Positions 17,795 to 25,998 of a stretch of 64,000 bases of DNA are shown one piece after another. The DNA comes from Bacteroides acidifaciens. GTDB taxonomy: Bacteria > Bacteroidota > Bacteroidia > Bacteroidales > Bacteroidaceae. Within the stretch, counting starts at the first letter, position 1; the number at the start of each line of letters is the position of its first letter. Below the pieces are notes generated by a model. That model saw nothing but the letters and a program-made list of their open reading frames with translations, was not told the origin of the DNA and did not search any database. The DNA is taken from positions 124,001 to 188,000 of the forward strand of contig NZ_CAEUHO010000001.1 of the NCBI RefSeq assembly GCF_903181435.1. The letters run 5' to 3'. A program made the position numbers and the translations under genes.

Positions 17795-19582
17795 ATGAAA
17801 GCTAGACAAATTTGGTGGGTATTTCTTCTTTTGCTGGTATCCTGCATTTCTACGGTTAATAAGCCTCACCCGTCTCTGTTGCATGCAGATTCTTTGATAT
17901 GTGCAGGCCGTTCGGATAGTGCTTTGTCGTTGCTAGAGTCTGTGGAATCTTCACTTTTTACGACTGAATTGTCAAGAGCGTGGTATGCTTTGCTATTGAC
18001 ACAAGCCAAAGATAAGAACTATGTGCCTCATACGGATGATTCGTTGATTCGTATAGCGGTTGATTATTTTGATACTACGGATGATATGCTTCAACGGGCT
18101 AAGGCGCATTATTATTGGGGACGTGTGTTTCAAGACAAGGAAGAGGTGGAAAATACCGTCCGTGAGTTTCTGACAGTATCGGCGTTGCTGGAGAAAACAG
18201 ACAATTATGAGTTGAGTATATTGCTAAAAAATAACTTAGGACTTCTGTTTTGGGAACATAGTCTATCCAAAGAAGCTGATTCACTATACAGGCAGTCGGT
18301 GGAGTTGGCAGAAGCTCATCACGACACTTTACGTTTGGCTATTGCTCTTGTACATCGTGCGGATATATGTATGGAGAAAGGTAAAGAATATTATGCTGAT
18401 GCGGATACAATAATGAATCGGGCTTTGAAATTAGTTGATGGAATTGATGATGAGCACGTAAAATCCATTGTGTTTAGCTCTTTAAGTTATCTTTGTGATT
18501 ATCAGGAACGGCTGCAAGATGTCATTTTCTATGCGCATCAGGGACTTAGATATACCTCGGATAGTTCTGCGAAGAAAGGCTATTATCTTGTTTTGGGAAG
18601 TGCATATTCTCGATTGACGAATTATGATTCTGCCACAATTTATCTGAAACGCAGTTTGGATACGGATAGTTATTATACCCGGGCAAGTGCATGTATGAGG
18701 TTGTCGGAAGTGGCAGCAGCATTGGGGGATAAAGACAACGCCTTGAAATATGAAACTCTTTATGGCGTATATAAAGATTCCATGAAAATGGTGGAACGGC
18801 CTACAGTGGTGGTTTCTTCTCTGAAGAATGTATTGCATGGTCAGTCAGTGAGTCGTTATGAATCTTCTTTAGTTCAATATCGTTATTATTTGTTATTGAT
18901 TGGAGGGTTGCTGTTAGTCTTTGTTTGTTTTTATTTATATAAACGAAAGCGAAGACATGCGGAGATTGTGAAATTGCAAGCGAAGCATCAAAACTTATAT
19001 ATAAGTATAGAATCTTTGCAGAAGGAATTATTTGAAAAAAAAATCGAAATAGATAATTTGCAGAAACACTATCAGCAACTAAAGACAGGTACAGGTCAAA
19101 AAGAACAACAAGAAGGGTGTCTTCAGGAATTATTGGGAGAATATCATCGGATGCAGGAGAATTTGGAGAAACAACTTAATGAAAAAAATGAAGAAGTAAT
19201 AAAATTAAGACGCTTGAATCTTAAATCCGTTCTGGCTTCATCTCCGGTTTATATAAAACTACTTGAACTCTGTAAACATAACAGACTGAATCCTGATGAA
19301 AAGCGAATGTTTTCTTCCGAAGAATGGAATATGTTATTACAAGAAATAGATATTGCATCATTAGGGTTTGTTGAACGCTTGCAAAAGAAATATGAATTTT
19401 TGTTAGAAGATGATATTCATTTTTGCTGTCTTGTAAAGTTGGAGTTTAAATATTCGGATATTGCATTCATTTGGGGATGTTTAGATGTAGCTGTATATAA
19501 AAGGAGTAACTCTGTTCTGAAAAGAATGGGAGTATCTGCTACTAAAAAGAGTGAGTTGATTAATATACTGAACCGAATTTGA
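17795..19582 (+). CDS. Membrane-anchored TPR regulator with C-terminal helix-turn-helix-like domain
   Basis: 595 residues. A lipoprotein-type signal (MKARQIWWVFLLLLVSC) is followed by TPR-like helical repeats (about 25-340), a transmembrane helix near 370-390 (YYLLLIGGLLLVFVCFYLY), a Glu/Gln-rich coiled coil (about 395-480) and a C-terminal domain ending in YKRSNSVLKRMGVSATKKSE. That tail matches the winged/HTH tail of Bacteroides TPR membrane regulators. Expected topology is an outer sensing part and a cytoplasmic DNA-binding end. An ATG 12 bp upstream (17783) is an alternative start. The gene heads the AT-rich island to 24 kb and may control it. Confidence 0.75.
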   Translation: MKARQIWWVFLLLLVSCISTVNKPHPSLLHADSLICAGRSDSALSLLESVESSLFTTELSRAWYALLLTQAKDKNYVPHTDDSLIRIAVDYFDTTDDMLQRAKAHYYWGRVFQDKEEVENTVREFLTVSALLEKTDNYELSILLKNNLGLLFWEHSLSKEADSLYRQSVELAEAHHDTLRLAIALVHRADICMEKGKEYYADADTIMNRALKLVDGIDDEHVKSIVFSSLSYLCDYQERLQDVIFYAHQGLRYTSDSSAKKGYYLVLGSAYSRLTNYDSATIYLKRSLDTDSYYTRASACMRLSEVAAALGDKDNALKYETLYGVYKDSMKMVERPTVVVSSLKNVLHGQSVSRYESSLVQYRYYLLLIGGLLLVFVCFYLYKRKRRHAEIVKLQAKHQNLYISIESLQKELFEKKIEIDNLQKHYQQLKTGTGQKEQQEGCLQELLGEYHRMQENLEKQLNEKNEEVIKLRRLNLKSVLASSPVYIKLLELCKHNRLNPDEKRMFSSEEWNMLLQEIDIASLGFVERLQKKYEFLLEDDIHFCCLVKLEFKYSDIAFIWGCLDVAVYKRSNSVLKRMGVSATKKSELINILNRI

Positions 19583-19705
19583 CTTGCTAACTTATTTCAT
19601 AAAGCAATAAATGATGGTTTTAGCTTATGTTAACATAATGCTATAATGAATTTCCGATGCAGAACTTTCATATTTGTGCTGTTAAAACATTAAACAGATA
19701 ATATT

Positions 19706-20113
19706 ATGAAAAAACTATTATTTTTATTCCTTTTGGGAATACTCCCCTTGAATTTTATAGTAGGTAATGCTGGCTGCTATAGTACACAAAATAATAATGT
19801 GCATTTAGTGCATAATCAGAGAACAATAATTCTTAAAGGGAAAAAAGAAAATAAAACATCTCGAACTCTAAAGATTTATCCAGTAGAGGCGTTTCTTGAA
19901 AACAAAGTATTGTCTCTCAATTTTCTTTCTGAATTGCCGAGTGTAGTTGTCACTGTTACTAATGTAGAAACAAATAATGTTGTTAGTCAAGATATTTTTA
20001 CTTCGTATATAGGGACTTTGTCTATAGATTTAAGTACGGAAGAGATGGGAAACTATAAAATAGAGATTGTTGCGGGAGAGTATGAATTAACTGGTGACTT
20101 TGTCCTTGAATGA
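19706..20113 (+). CDS. DUF3244-like secreted protein
   Basis: 135 residues with a signal peptide (MKKLLFLFLLGILPLNFIVG, cut near GNA), then a beta-rich domain of about 85 residues with the segments LSLNFLSELPSVVVTV and STEEMGNYKIEIVAGEY, typical of the Ig-like DUF3244 family common in Bacteroides. Its function is unknown. Seventy base pairs (IS excluded) separate it from the radical SAM gene, so it was probably in the same operon before the IS arrived. Confidence 0.72.
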   Translation: MKKLLFLFLLGILPLNFIVGNAGCYSTQNNNVHLVHNQRTIILKGKKENKTSRTLKIYPVEAFLENKVLSLNFLSELPSVVVTVTNVETNNVVSQDIFTSYIGTLSIDLSTEEMGNYKIEIVAGEYELTGDFVLE

Positions 20114-20125
20114 AATTTAGTATTC

Positions 20126-20134
20126 TCTTATATT
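20126..20134. repeat. Target-site duplication, left copy
   Basis: TCTTATATT directly left of the IS end. An identical 9-bp copy lies at 21460-21468 directly right of the other end. Confidence 0.85.
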
Positions 20135-21459
20135 CATTAGTGTCCCGTAAAAGTGGATAAATAGTTCTTTGAAATAATTGAAATATAGTCTATTAGATAC
20201 TACTTTTTAGGCGCGACGATTTGAAATCATACCTTTGAGGTCAATTAAGGTGACCTCAAATGAACCAAGATAAATATGTTTTCGCTCAGTTAGTAGAATT
20301 CTTGAACAATGATAAGTTCAGAAGACTTGTAGACAAGTATGATGGCAATCGTTATGTGAAACATTTCACTTGCTGGAGTCAGTTACTTGCAATGATGTTC
20401 GGTCAACTCAGTAATCGTGAAAGTCTTCGTGACTTGATTGTAGCTTTGGAAGCACATCAAGGAAAGCGTTATCATTTGGGATTGGGTCGTGAGCCCATTG
20501 CCAAAACTACGCTTGCATCTGCCAATCAGAATCGGGATTACAGAATCTTCGAAGATTTTGCTTTCTATATGATGAAGGAAGCATGTGAAAAACGATCGAC
20601 TCACATCTTGGATATTCCAGGAAGGAAGTATGCGTTTGATTCCACTACAATTCCTTTATGTTTGGCTACATTCCCTTGGGCGAAGTTCCGTAAGAAAAAA
20701 GGTGGAGTTAAGGCTCATGTCCTTTATGACATAGAAGCACAACTTCCAGCCTTTTATACAGTAACTACAGCATCCAGGCATGATTCAACAGAAATGTCCG
20801 CAATTAATTATGAGCCAAATGCTTATTATATATTTGACAGAGCGTATGACTCGTTTAAAGAACTTTATCGGATTCATCTTACAGGTTCTTTCTTTGTAGT
20901 CAGAGCGAAGTCTAATCTGAAATGCAAGTTCTGTAAATGGAAGCGTAGAATGCCGAAAAATATCCTTTCAGATGCGGAAGTGAAACTGATAGGGTACACT
21001 TCTGGAAAGAAGTATCCTGAATCATTCAGAGTCATCCGTTTCTATGATGAAGAGGATGATCGTGAATTCACATTCCTGACGAATGCCAAACACATATCTG
21101 CACTTGATGTTGCCAATCTTTATAAGAAAAGATGGTTCGTGGAACTTTTCTTCAAATGGCTGAAACAACACCTTAAGATAAAAAGGTTCTGGGGTACTAC
21201 CGAGAATGCGGTTCGAATACAGATTAGTGTTGCTATCATCACCTATTGTTTAGTAGCTATTGTACAATATGATATGCAACTGAATCGTTCAACTTATGAG
21301 GTCTTGCAGATTCTTAGCATCTCATTAACAGATAAAACGCCTTTACAAGAGCTGTTTAATAAGACTAATTTCAATGATGTCAAAGAACAATTTAATCCCC
21401 TTATTCCGGGATTATTTGATTAATTAATAACTCGTCCCGATTTTAACGGGACACTAGTG
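20135..21459 (+). mobile_element. IS4-family insertion sequence (1325 bp) with 9-bp target duplication
   Basis: Terminal inverted repeats CATTAGTGTCCCGTAAAAGT (20135-20154) and the complement of 21440-21459 match at 17 of 20 positions. Exact 9-bp direct repeats TCTTATATT flank it. One intact transposase lies inside. Intact ends, gene and duplication suggest a recent insertion. It sits 21 bp after the DUF3244 stop and 58 bp before the radical SAM start. Confidence 0.92.
20260..21423 (+). CDS. IS4-family transposase
   Basis: 387 residues, intact. The N-terminal DUF4372-like region is MNQDKYVFAQLVEFLNNDKF. The catalytic aspartates lie in YAFDSTTIPL and YIFDRAYDSF, and the Glu in a perfect IS4 signature Y(2)R(3)E(6)K in YKKRWFVELFFKWLK. 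It differs from the transposase at 2.6-4.0 kb in size and sequence, so the two elements are unrelated copies of the same broad family. Confidence 0.94.
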   Translation: MNQDKYVFAQLVEFLNNDKFRRLVDKYDGNRYVKHFTCWSQLLAMMFGQLSNRESLRDLIVALEAHQGKRYHLGLGREPIAKTTLASANQNRDYRIFEDFAFYMMKEACEKRSTHILDIPGRKYAFDSTTIPLCLATFPWAKFRKKKGGVKAHVLYDIEAQLPAFYTVTTASRHDSTEMSAINYEPNAYYIFDRAYDSFKELYRIHLTGSFFVVRAKSNLKCKFCKWKRRMPKNILSDAEVKLIGYTSGKKYPESFRVIRFYDEEDDREFTFLTNAKHISALDVANLYKKRWFVELFFKWLKQHLKIKRFWGTTENAVRIQISVAIITYCLVAIVQYDMQLNRSTYEVLQILSISLTDKTPLQELFNKTNFNDVKEQFNPLIPGLFD

Positions 21460-21468
21460 TCTTATATT
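21460..21468. repeat. Target-site duplication, right copy
   Basis: TCTTATATT, identical to 20126-20134. Confidence 0.85.
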
Positions 21469-21517
21469 TAATAAAGAACTTTATCTGTAGTAATGGATAT
21501 TTGGTAAACTTCTAAAA

Positions 21518-22522
21518 ATGCAACAGAATATGATTAGTAAAATTATTGAACCCAAAACTTTATCGTTGATTACAACAGAAAAGTGTACTGCAGCTTGTCA
21601 TAATTGTTGTTTTCAGTGTAGCCCGCGATTGAAACAAAGAATGTCATTGGAAGATATGAAATTTCAGATAGATGAAGTGATTAAAGATTTTCCAATGATT
21701 TTAGCTTGTGTTTTTACAGGTGGTGAATGTACAACATTGGGAACAGATCTGCATCAAATAATCAATTATGCAGCTATAAATAACCTAAAGTGTAGAATCG
21801 TTACTAACGGACACTGGGCTGTATCTGAATCTCGGGCATTATTATTCCTTAAACAACTAAAAGATGCAGGTTTGCATGAATTAAATTTAAGTACGGGTGA
21901 TGAACATCAGAAATGGATTCCCTATGATCGAATAGTATATGCTTGTCAGGCAGCTGTAAAATTAGAAATGTTTGTGGCTGTTAATATAGAGTCAACTCCT
22001 GAAAGCAAGTTTACTTCAGTTTCAATGAAGAGTGATGATAGAATATCCAGAGAAATTATGCTTGGTAAAGTTGTTGTTAAAGATAGTTTGTGGATTGATT
22101 TTGATAAAGAGCACCTTGATAGAACTCTAGAAATGAATGATGGTCCATGTATTAATCTTTTTAATACAATTTCGGTTTCTCCTGATGGGCACTTGCAGGC
22201 TTGTTGTGGGCTGACTTGTAAAAATAGTATATATCTTGATTTAGGTAGTTATCGGAAACACTCACTAAGACAGTTATATATAGAACAATTTGATGATTTG
22301 ATGAAATTGTGGCTCTATACACATGGGCCTAAAAAGATATATTCATTCTTATGTGAGAAAAAAGGAGTGGCAAATGAATCATATCGCTATCCACATATTT
22401 GTTCAATGTGTCATCATATTCTAGAGAGTAAAGAAAATATGGATATTATTAAGGCTAATATTTCGTCTATCATTCCATCTGTTATGCTAAAATATCAATT
22501 TATTAACAATTTAAAAACATGA
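21518..22522 (+). CDS. Radical SAM enzyme with auxiliary-cluster cysteines
   Basis: 334 residues. The radical SAM motif CxxxCxxC is at residues 23, 27 and 30 (EKCTAACHNC), followed by two further cysteines (31, 34). The SAM-binding GGE motif is at 68-70 (VFTGGECTTL). C-terminal cysteines at 211, 229, 230, 234, 279, 295 and 298 (for example LQACCGLTC and ICSMCHH) could hold an additional iron-sulfur cluster, as in SPASM/twitch enzymes that modify peptides. The stop is 4 bp before the next gene, so the two are coupled. The substrate is unknown; the neighbouring 314-residue protein is the obvious candidate. Confidence 0.85.
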   Translation: MQQNMISKIIEPKTLSLITTEKCTAACHNCCFQCSPRLKQRMSLEDMKFQIDEVIKDFPMILACVFTGGECTTLGTDLHQIINYAAINNLKCRIVTNGHWAVSESRALLFLKQLKDAGLHELNLSTGDEHQKWIPYDRIVYACQAAVKLEMFVAVNIESTPESKFTSVSMKSDDRISREIMLGKVVVKDSLWIDFDKEHLDRTLEMNDGPCINLFNTISVSPDGHLQACCGLTCKNSIYLDLGSYRKHSLRQLYIEQFDDLMKLWLYTHGPKKIYSFLCEKKGVANESYRYPHICSMCHHILESKENMDIIKANISSIIPSVMLKYQFINNLKT

Positions 22523-22526
22523 GTTT

Positions 22527-23471
22527 ATGAGATCAATGAAGACAAAAATCAATTCTCTGACAGCTAAAAGTTTAGCTACGTCTATGCTACTTGCATCATG
22601 TACTCCAAATGCTGACTTTGATCAAATAATGGTAGAACAATCTGGTATTAATTCAGAAAAAGATATAACAGACAGTAAAGGTGTATCAATATCTTTATCT
22701 TTGAACGAAGAAACTAAACAAGCTTTGCGTGATATTGCCCCTTTGGTACAAGAAATTATTGATAATCCAAAAGTAGCTCAGGAGTTATCAAAAGATCCGG
22801 AATCATTTTGTAAACAAAGAGGGTATAATTTTACAATAGATTTAGATGATGCTATCTTTAAGGTAATTGTTGCACTGGGAAATGAGGAAATAAATGAAGC
22901 ATTGAAGAGTAATGATTTTGAGAGATTTATGCAGTTATGTGCTGATATGAAGTTATTGGAAACAGGGCAAAAAGTAAAACTGAACGTATTGTTTCAAAAT
23001 GAGGATGAGCAAGAAATCTTTAATGCAATAGCTTATGAACTGAATGGAGAAACTATAGAAACACGTAGTGTTGCTTTTTGGCTTGCCGTGTCGGTAGTTT
23101 TAGTAGTAGCTATAATTTTGACTTATACTGTAGGGACGGAAGAGTCGCCTATTGATGATGAAAATGTATCTCTGCAACGGTTGGAGCCTGGTTTGCAAAG
23201 CGAGGATAATGTACTCTCAAAAGATCAGATAAATATTTGTACATCAAAAAGAATGCAATCTTTCTTGCATTGTACTGATCCTAATTATTCGGTTTTGGAT
23301 GTTTGGGCATTGAAAAATATAAATGTGAGTGATTATCAACTTGTATCAGGTTATAAAAGTTTCTTTGTAAATCAACTTGTATCATATTTAAAAGTTAACA
23401 AACCGGACATTTTTACGAAATATTCAGAGATGCAAATCTCAGAATTCTTGAAGAAAAATATTATTGTATAA
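22527..23471 (+). CDS. Lipoprotein-like protein with RiPP-leader-like segment and internal membrane helix
   Basis: 314 residues, no family recognised. A lipobox LLASC gives a lipidated Cys at 25. A helical segment, about residues 60-105, reads EIIDNPKVAQELSKDPESFC and RGYN. This pattern (helix, DP, aromatic, Gly) recalls NHLP/Nif11-type leader peptides. One strong transmembrane helix lies at about 182-201 (VAFWLAVSVVLVVAIILTY) and a soluble C-terminal domain of about 110 residues contains two Cys. A lipid anchor plus a central helix is an odd topology. It is coupled to the radical SAM gene and may be its partner or substrate. Function not assigned. Confidence 0.7.
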   Translation: MRSMKTKINSLTAKSLATSMLLASCTPNADFDQIMVEQSGINSEKDITDSKGVSISLSLNEETKQALRDIAPLVQEIIDNPKVAQELSKDPESFCKQRGYNFTIDLDDAIFKVIVALGNEEINEALKSNDFERFMQLCADMKLLETGQKVKLNVLFQNEDEQEIFNAIAYELNGETIETRSVAFWLAVSVVLVVAIILTYTVGTEESPIDDENVSLQRLEPGLQSEDNVLSKDQINICTSKRMQSFLHCTDPNYSVLDVWALKNINVSDYQLVSGYKSFFVNQLVSYLKVNKPDIFTKYSEMQISEFLKKNIIV

Positions 23472-23490
23472 TTCAAAAAATGTAAGTAAA

Positions 23491-23985
23491 ATGAGAAGAT
23501 TTAAGTCATCGTATTCAAAGTCTATGTTGTTAGCAACTTGCTTTCTGCTTATTATATTGTTATTTGCTATATGTATTATAATCAATCAGATGGCGAAATT
23601 GCCTATAGATTCACTTAATTTCGTAGGAGTAGGTGTTGCGCTCTGTTTTATTTTAGTAACATTGCTATATTCGTTTTTTTCTCAAATCCGATATGTGTGT
23701 GTGACAAAAGAAAATTTGATAATAAAGAAAATGCTAGGGAAGGTTATTATACCTCGTTGTAATATATTGCAAGTTCAACATAAAAAAAGTTTAATGTTTG
23801 ATGTTAGATTGTGGGGGATTAGTGGATTATTTGGGCATATAGGTATCTTTTGGAATAAAAGTATTGGAAAATATACTGCTTTTGTTAAGGATGGGAGTTC
23901 TATGCTTGAAATTAAAACAGAAGGAAAATGTTATGTTGTAAGTTGTGATGATTATGTTCAGATGATAAAACTTCTAAATGATTGA
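23491..23985 (+). CDS. Bacterial PH-domain membrane protein
   Basis: 164 residues: two transmembrane helices (about 9-33 and 40-65), then a bPH-like domain starting at RYVCVTKENLIIKKMLGKVIIP and containing CNILQVQHKKS. ATG at 23491 is chosen over a TTG 27 bp upstream that overlaps the preceding gene. Last gene of the radical SAM cluster, followed by a terminator. Such proteins are inner-membrane; role unknown. Confidence 0.72.
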   Translation: MRRFKSSYSKSMLLATCFLLIILLFAICIIINQMAKLPIDSLNFVGVGVALCFILVTLLYSFFSQIRYVCVTKENLIIKKMLGKVIIPRCNILQVQHKKSLMFDVRLWGISGLFGHIGIFWNKSIGKYTAFVKDGSSMLEIKTEGKCYVVSCDDYVQMIKLLND

Positions 23986-24033
23986 TGTTGAGCTTTGTAT
24001 GTTTGCAAAATAAAATTTGAGAAATTTAAGATA

Positions 24034-24064
24034 AGGGGTATACCACAGAGCATACCCCTTTTTT
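24034..24064 (+). terminator. Intrinsic terminator of the radical SAM cluster
   Basis: Perfect 9-bp stem AAGGGGTAT / ATACCCCTT around a 10-nt loop, followed by a T-run. Confidence 0.8.
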
Positions 24065-24094
24065 GTGCGTTGCTTTTTCTCAAATATTTTATGC

Positions 24095-24172
24095 CTATGA
24101 GAAAAAGTTCTCATTACTATGAGAAAAAATACTCATTGCTATGAGAATTTATTCTCACTGCGGTGAGAATAA
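24095..24172. repeat. 22-nt tandem repeat array, each unit a small dyad
   Basis: Three full units of 22 nt (24095-24116, 24117-24138, 24139-24160) beginning CTATGAGAA and ending CTCA[TC]T[AG] or CTCACTG, plus a partial fourth (CGGTGAGAATAA). Each unit contains TGAGAA facing TTCTCA or TACTCA, so each can form a hairpin. It lies between the convergent bPH and RDD genes. Confidence 0.8.
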
Positions 24173-24208
24173 TCCCTTGCCAGAATAGTCTTAAACAGGG
24201 TATTCAGG

Positions 24209-24934
24209 TTATATTTCTTCCAATGCATAATATTGATAATCGCGAAGTATCGTCTGAAGGAATTTTTCCTGATTACCCTCACGAGGAGTAACGGAAAGTA
24301 ATTCCTGTACTTTTTGGGCAAGTACCGTGATACGTCTTGCCCGGTCTTTCTCGCCGGATTCCAAAGTCCGGGTAATTACATTCACTTGTTCGAGAGATAA
24401 ATCAGCCGACTGCGGATATACCGGATGATAATTCTGGGTCAGATAGTCGAATTCATCCAGGCTGACATGTATCTTACGATAGTTTTTCTCTTTAATCACC
24501 ATAGTACCGGCAGCTAGATCCCCTAATCGTTGATTGTTCTTATTCAGTAAAACGACCAGAAGTCCAAGGCCGCTTGTGATGGGACCATCAATTGGGAAAA
24601 GAAGCCACCGTAACAGATAAGAGCCGATGCTTGGAGTAGAACCGTCTACTTTTACGACACGGATGTTGATAAGTTTCTTCCCAAAGCTCTGTCCGTGATT
24701 GAACATCTCACAAAGAAAAGAATAACCGAGAATCGGTAAATAAACGACGCACAGAAAAAAGAACCAACTGAATCCTGACGGTAAATTTAATTTGGACAAG
24801 AGCGTAGCTGTGGAGAAGATGTAAAGCCCGATCAGAAAATAATCGATGACTAATGCCAGAAATCGCTCGCCGATACTGGCGGGTGTTTGGCTGATACGGA
24901 CGAATTGCCCGGTGATTATCGTAGATTCTGCCAT
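24209..24934 (-). CDS. RDD-family membrane protein
   Basis: 241 residues. The RDD domain starts at FLALVIDYFLIG near residue 25, which carries the Asp, and continues through about five membrane helices to GDLAAGTMVIKEKNY near 138. A soluble tail of about 95 residues follows. RDD proteins are often Na+/H+ antiporters or of unknown function. It is transcribed divergently from the SpoIIM / MoxR operon, a neighbourhood seen repeatedly in Bacteroidetes. Confidence 0.85.
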   Translation of the reverse strand: MAESTIITGQFVRISQTPASIGERFLALVIDYFLIGLYIFSTATLLSKLNLPSGFSWFFFLCVVYLPILGYSFLCEMFNHGQSFGKKLINIRVVKVDGSTPSIGSYLLRWLLFPIDGPITSGLGLLVVLLNKNNQRLGDLAAGTMVIKEKNYRKIHVSLDEFDYLTQNYHPVYPQSADLSLEQVNVITRTLESGEKDRARRITVLAQKVQELLSVTPREGNQEKFLQTILRDYQYYALEEI

Positions 24935-24961
24935 TTGGGGTTAAACATTTTTGGGATTCCG

Positions 24962-24992
24962 TTGCAAATATATCATAATTCTCTTACTTTTG
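24962..24992 (+). promoter_or_regulatory. Promoter of the SpoIIM-MoxR-DUF58 operon
   Basis: TTG (24962-24964), 20-bp spacer, TACTTTTG (24985-24992). Overlaps on the other strand a TATATTTG (complement of 24965-24972) that may serve the RDD gene. Confidence 0.62.
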
Positions 24993-25035
24993 TTTCCAGT
25001 TTCGGACAAAACTTATCCGGAAACTATTGAAAAGC

Positions 25036-25998
25036 ATGAAAGAAGTTACGTTTATCCGTCGGAACATTGAAAAATGGAAAGAGACTGAGAAGGTGGTGGA
25101 GCAGGCTGCAAACCTGTCCCCTGACCAACTTGCCGATGCTTATACGGACTTGACTGCCGATCTGGCGTTTGCCCAGACACATTTTCCGACTTCCCGCATT
25201 ACGATTTATCTGAATAATCTGGCTTCGGCGTTGCACAACGAAATCTACCGGAATAAACGTGAGAAGTGGACACGGATTATCACCTTTTGGACGCAGGAAG
25301 TCCCCCGGACCATGTATGACGCACGCCGGGAATTGTTGACTTCGTTTCTCATTTTTGTAGCCAGTGTGCTGATTGGCGTTTTATCCGCTGCAAATGATCC
25401 TGATTTTGTCCGTTTGATTTTGGGGAATGGTTATGTGGACATGACATTGGAGAATATAGCCAATGGCGAACCGATGGCTGTATACGGCGGCTCTTCCGAA
25501 GTTCCGATGTTCTTGGGGATTACCCTCAATAACATAATGGTATCTTTCAACTGTTTTGTAATGGGATTATTAACCAGTTTCGGTACGGGATACATGCTTC
25601 TTACCAATGGAATTATGATAGGAGCTTTTCAGACTTTCTTTTATCAACACGATTTGCTTTGGGAATCCAGCCTTGCCATTTGGCTGCATGGAACGCTTGA
25701 GATTTGGGCGATTATCGTAGCCGGTGCCGCCGGACTGGCTTTGGGCAACGGATGGTTGTTTCCCGGAACATATTCGAGACTGGAATCTTTCCGGAGAGGG
25801 GCAAAACGAGGACTGAAAATTGTAATCGGCACTGTTCCCGTATTTATCATGGCAGGTTTTATCGAGGGCTTTCTCACCCGTCACACCGAACTTCCTGATA
25901 TGTTGAGGCTGGGCGTGATCCTTACTTCTCTGGCATTTATCATTTTCTACTATATTTATTTACCAAATAGAAAAAAACATGGAATTACAGAAACCTAA
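25036..25998 (+). CDS. Stage II sporulation protein M-like membrane protein (DUF95)
   Basis: 320 residues. A soluble N-terminus of about 105 residues is followed by membrane segments in the SpoIIM/DUF95 layout: SFLIFVASVLIGVLSA, then NNIMVSFNCFVMGLLTSFGTG, then GTLEIWAIIVAGAAGLALG, which is the family hallmark. Bacteroides does not sporulate, so the role is general membrane biology. The ATG at 25036 is chosen over a TTG 9 bp upstream. First gene of a six-gene operon; the next gene overlaps by 20 bp. Confidence 0.87.
   Translation: MKEVTFIRRNIEKWKETEKVVEQAANLSPDQLADAYTDLTADLAFAQTHFPTSRITIYLNNLASALHNEIYRNKREKWTRIITFWTQEVPRTMYDARRELLTSFLIFVASVLIGVLSAANDPDFVRLILGNGYVDMTLENIANGEPMAVYGGSSEVPMFLGITLNNIMVSFNCFVMGLLTSFGTGYMLLTNGIMIGAFQTFFYQHDLLWESSLAIWLHGTLEIWAIIVAGAAGLALGNGWLFPGTYSRLESFRRGAKRGLKIVIGTVPVFIMAGFIEGFLTRHTELPDMLRLGVILTSLAFIIFYYIYLPNRKKHGITET

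Noticed and set aside
23464..23490. Upstream TTG start for the bPH gene
   Set aside because: It overlaps the preceding gene's end; the ATG at 23491 starts a better membrane protein.
24095..24172. CRISPR-like array
   Set aside because: Units are contiguous without spacers and no cas gene is present.
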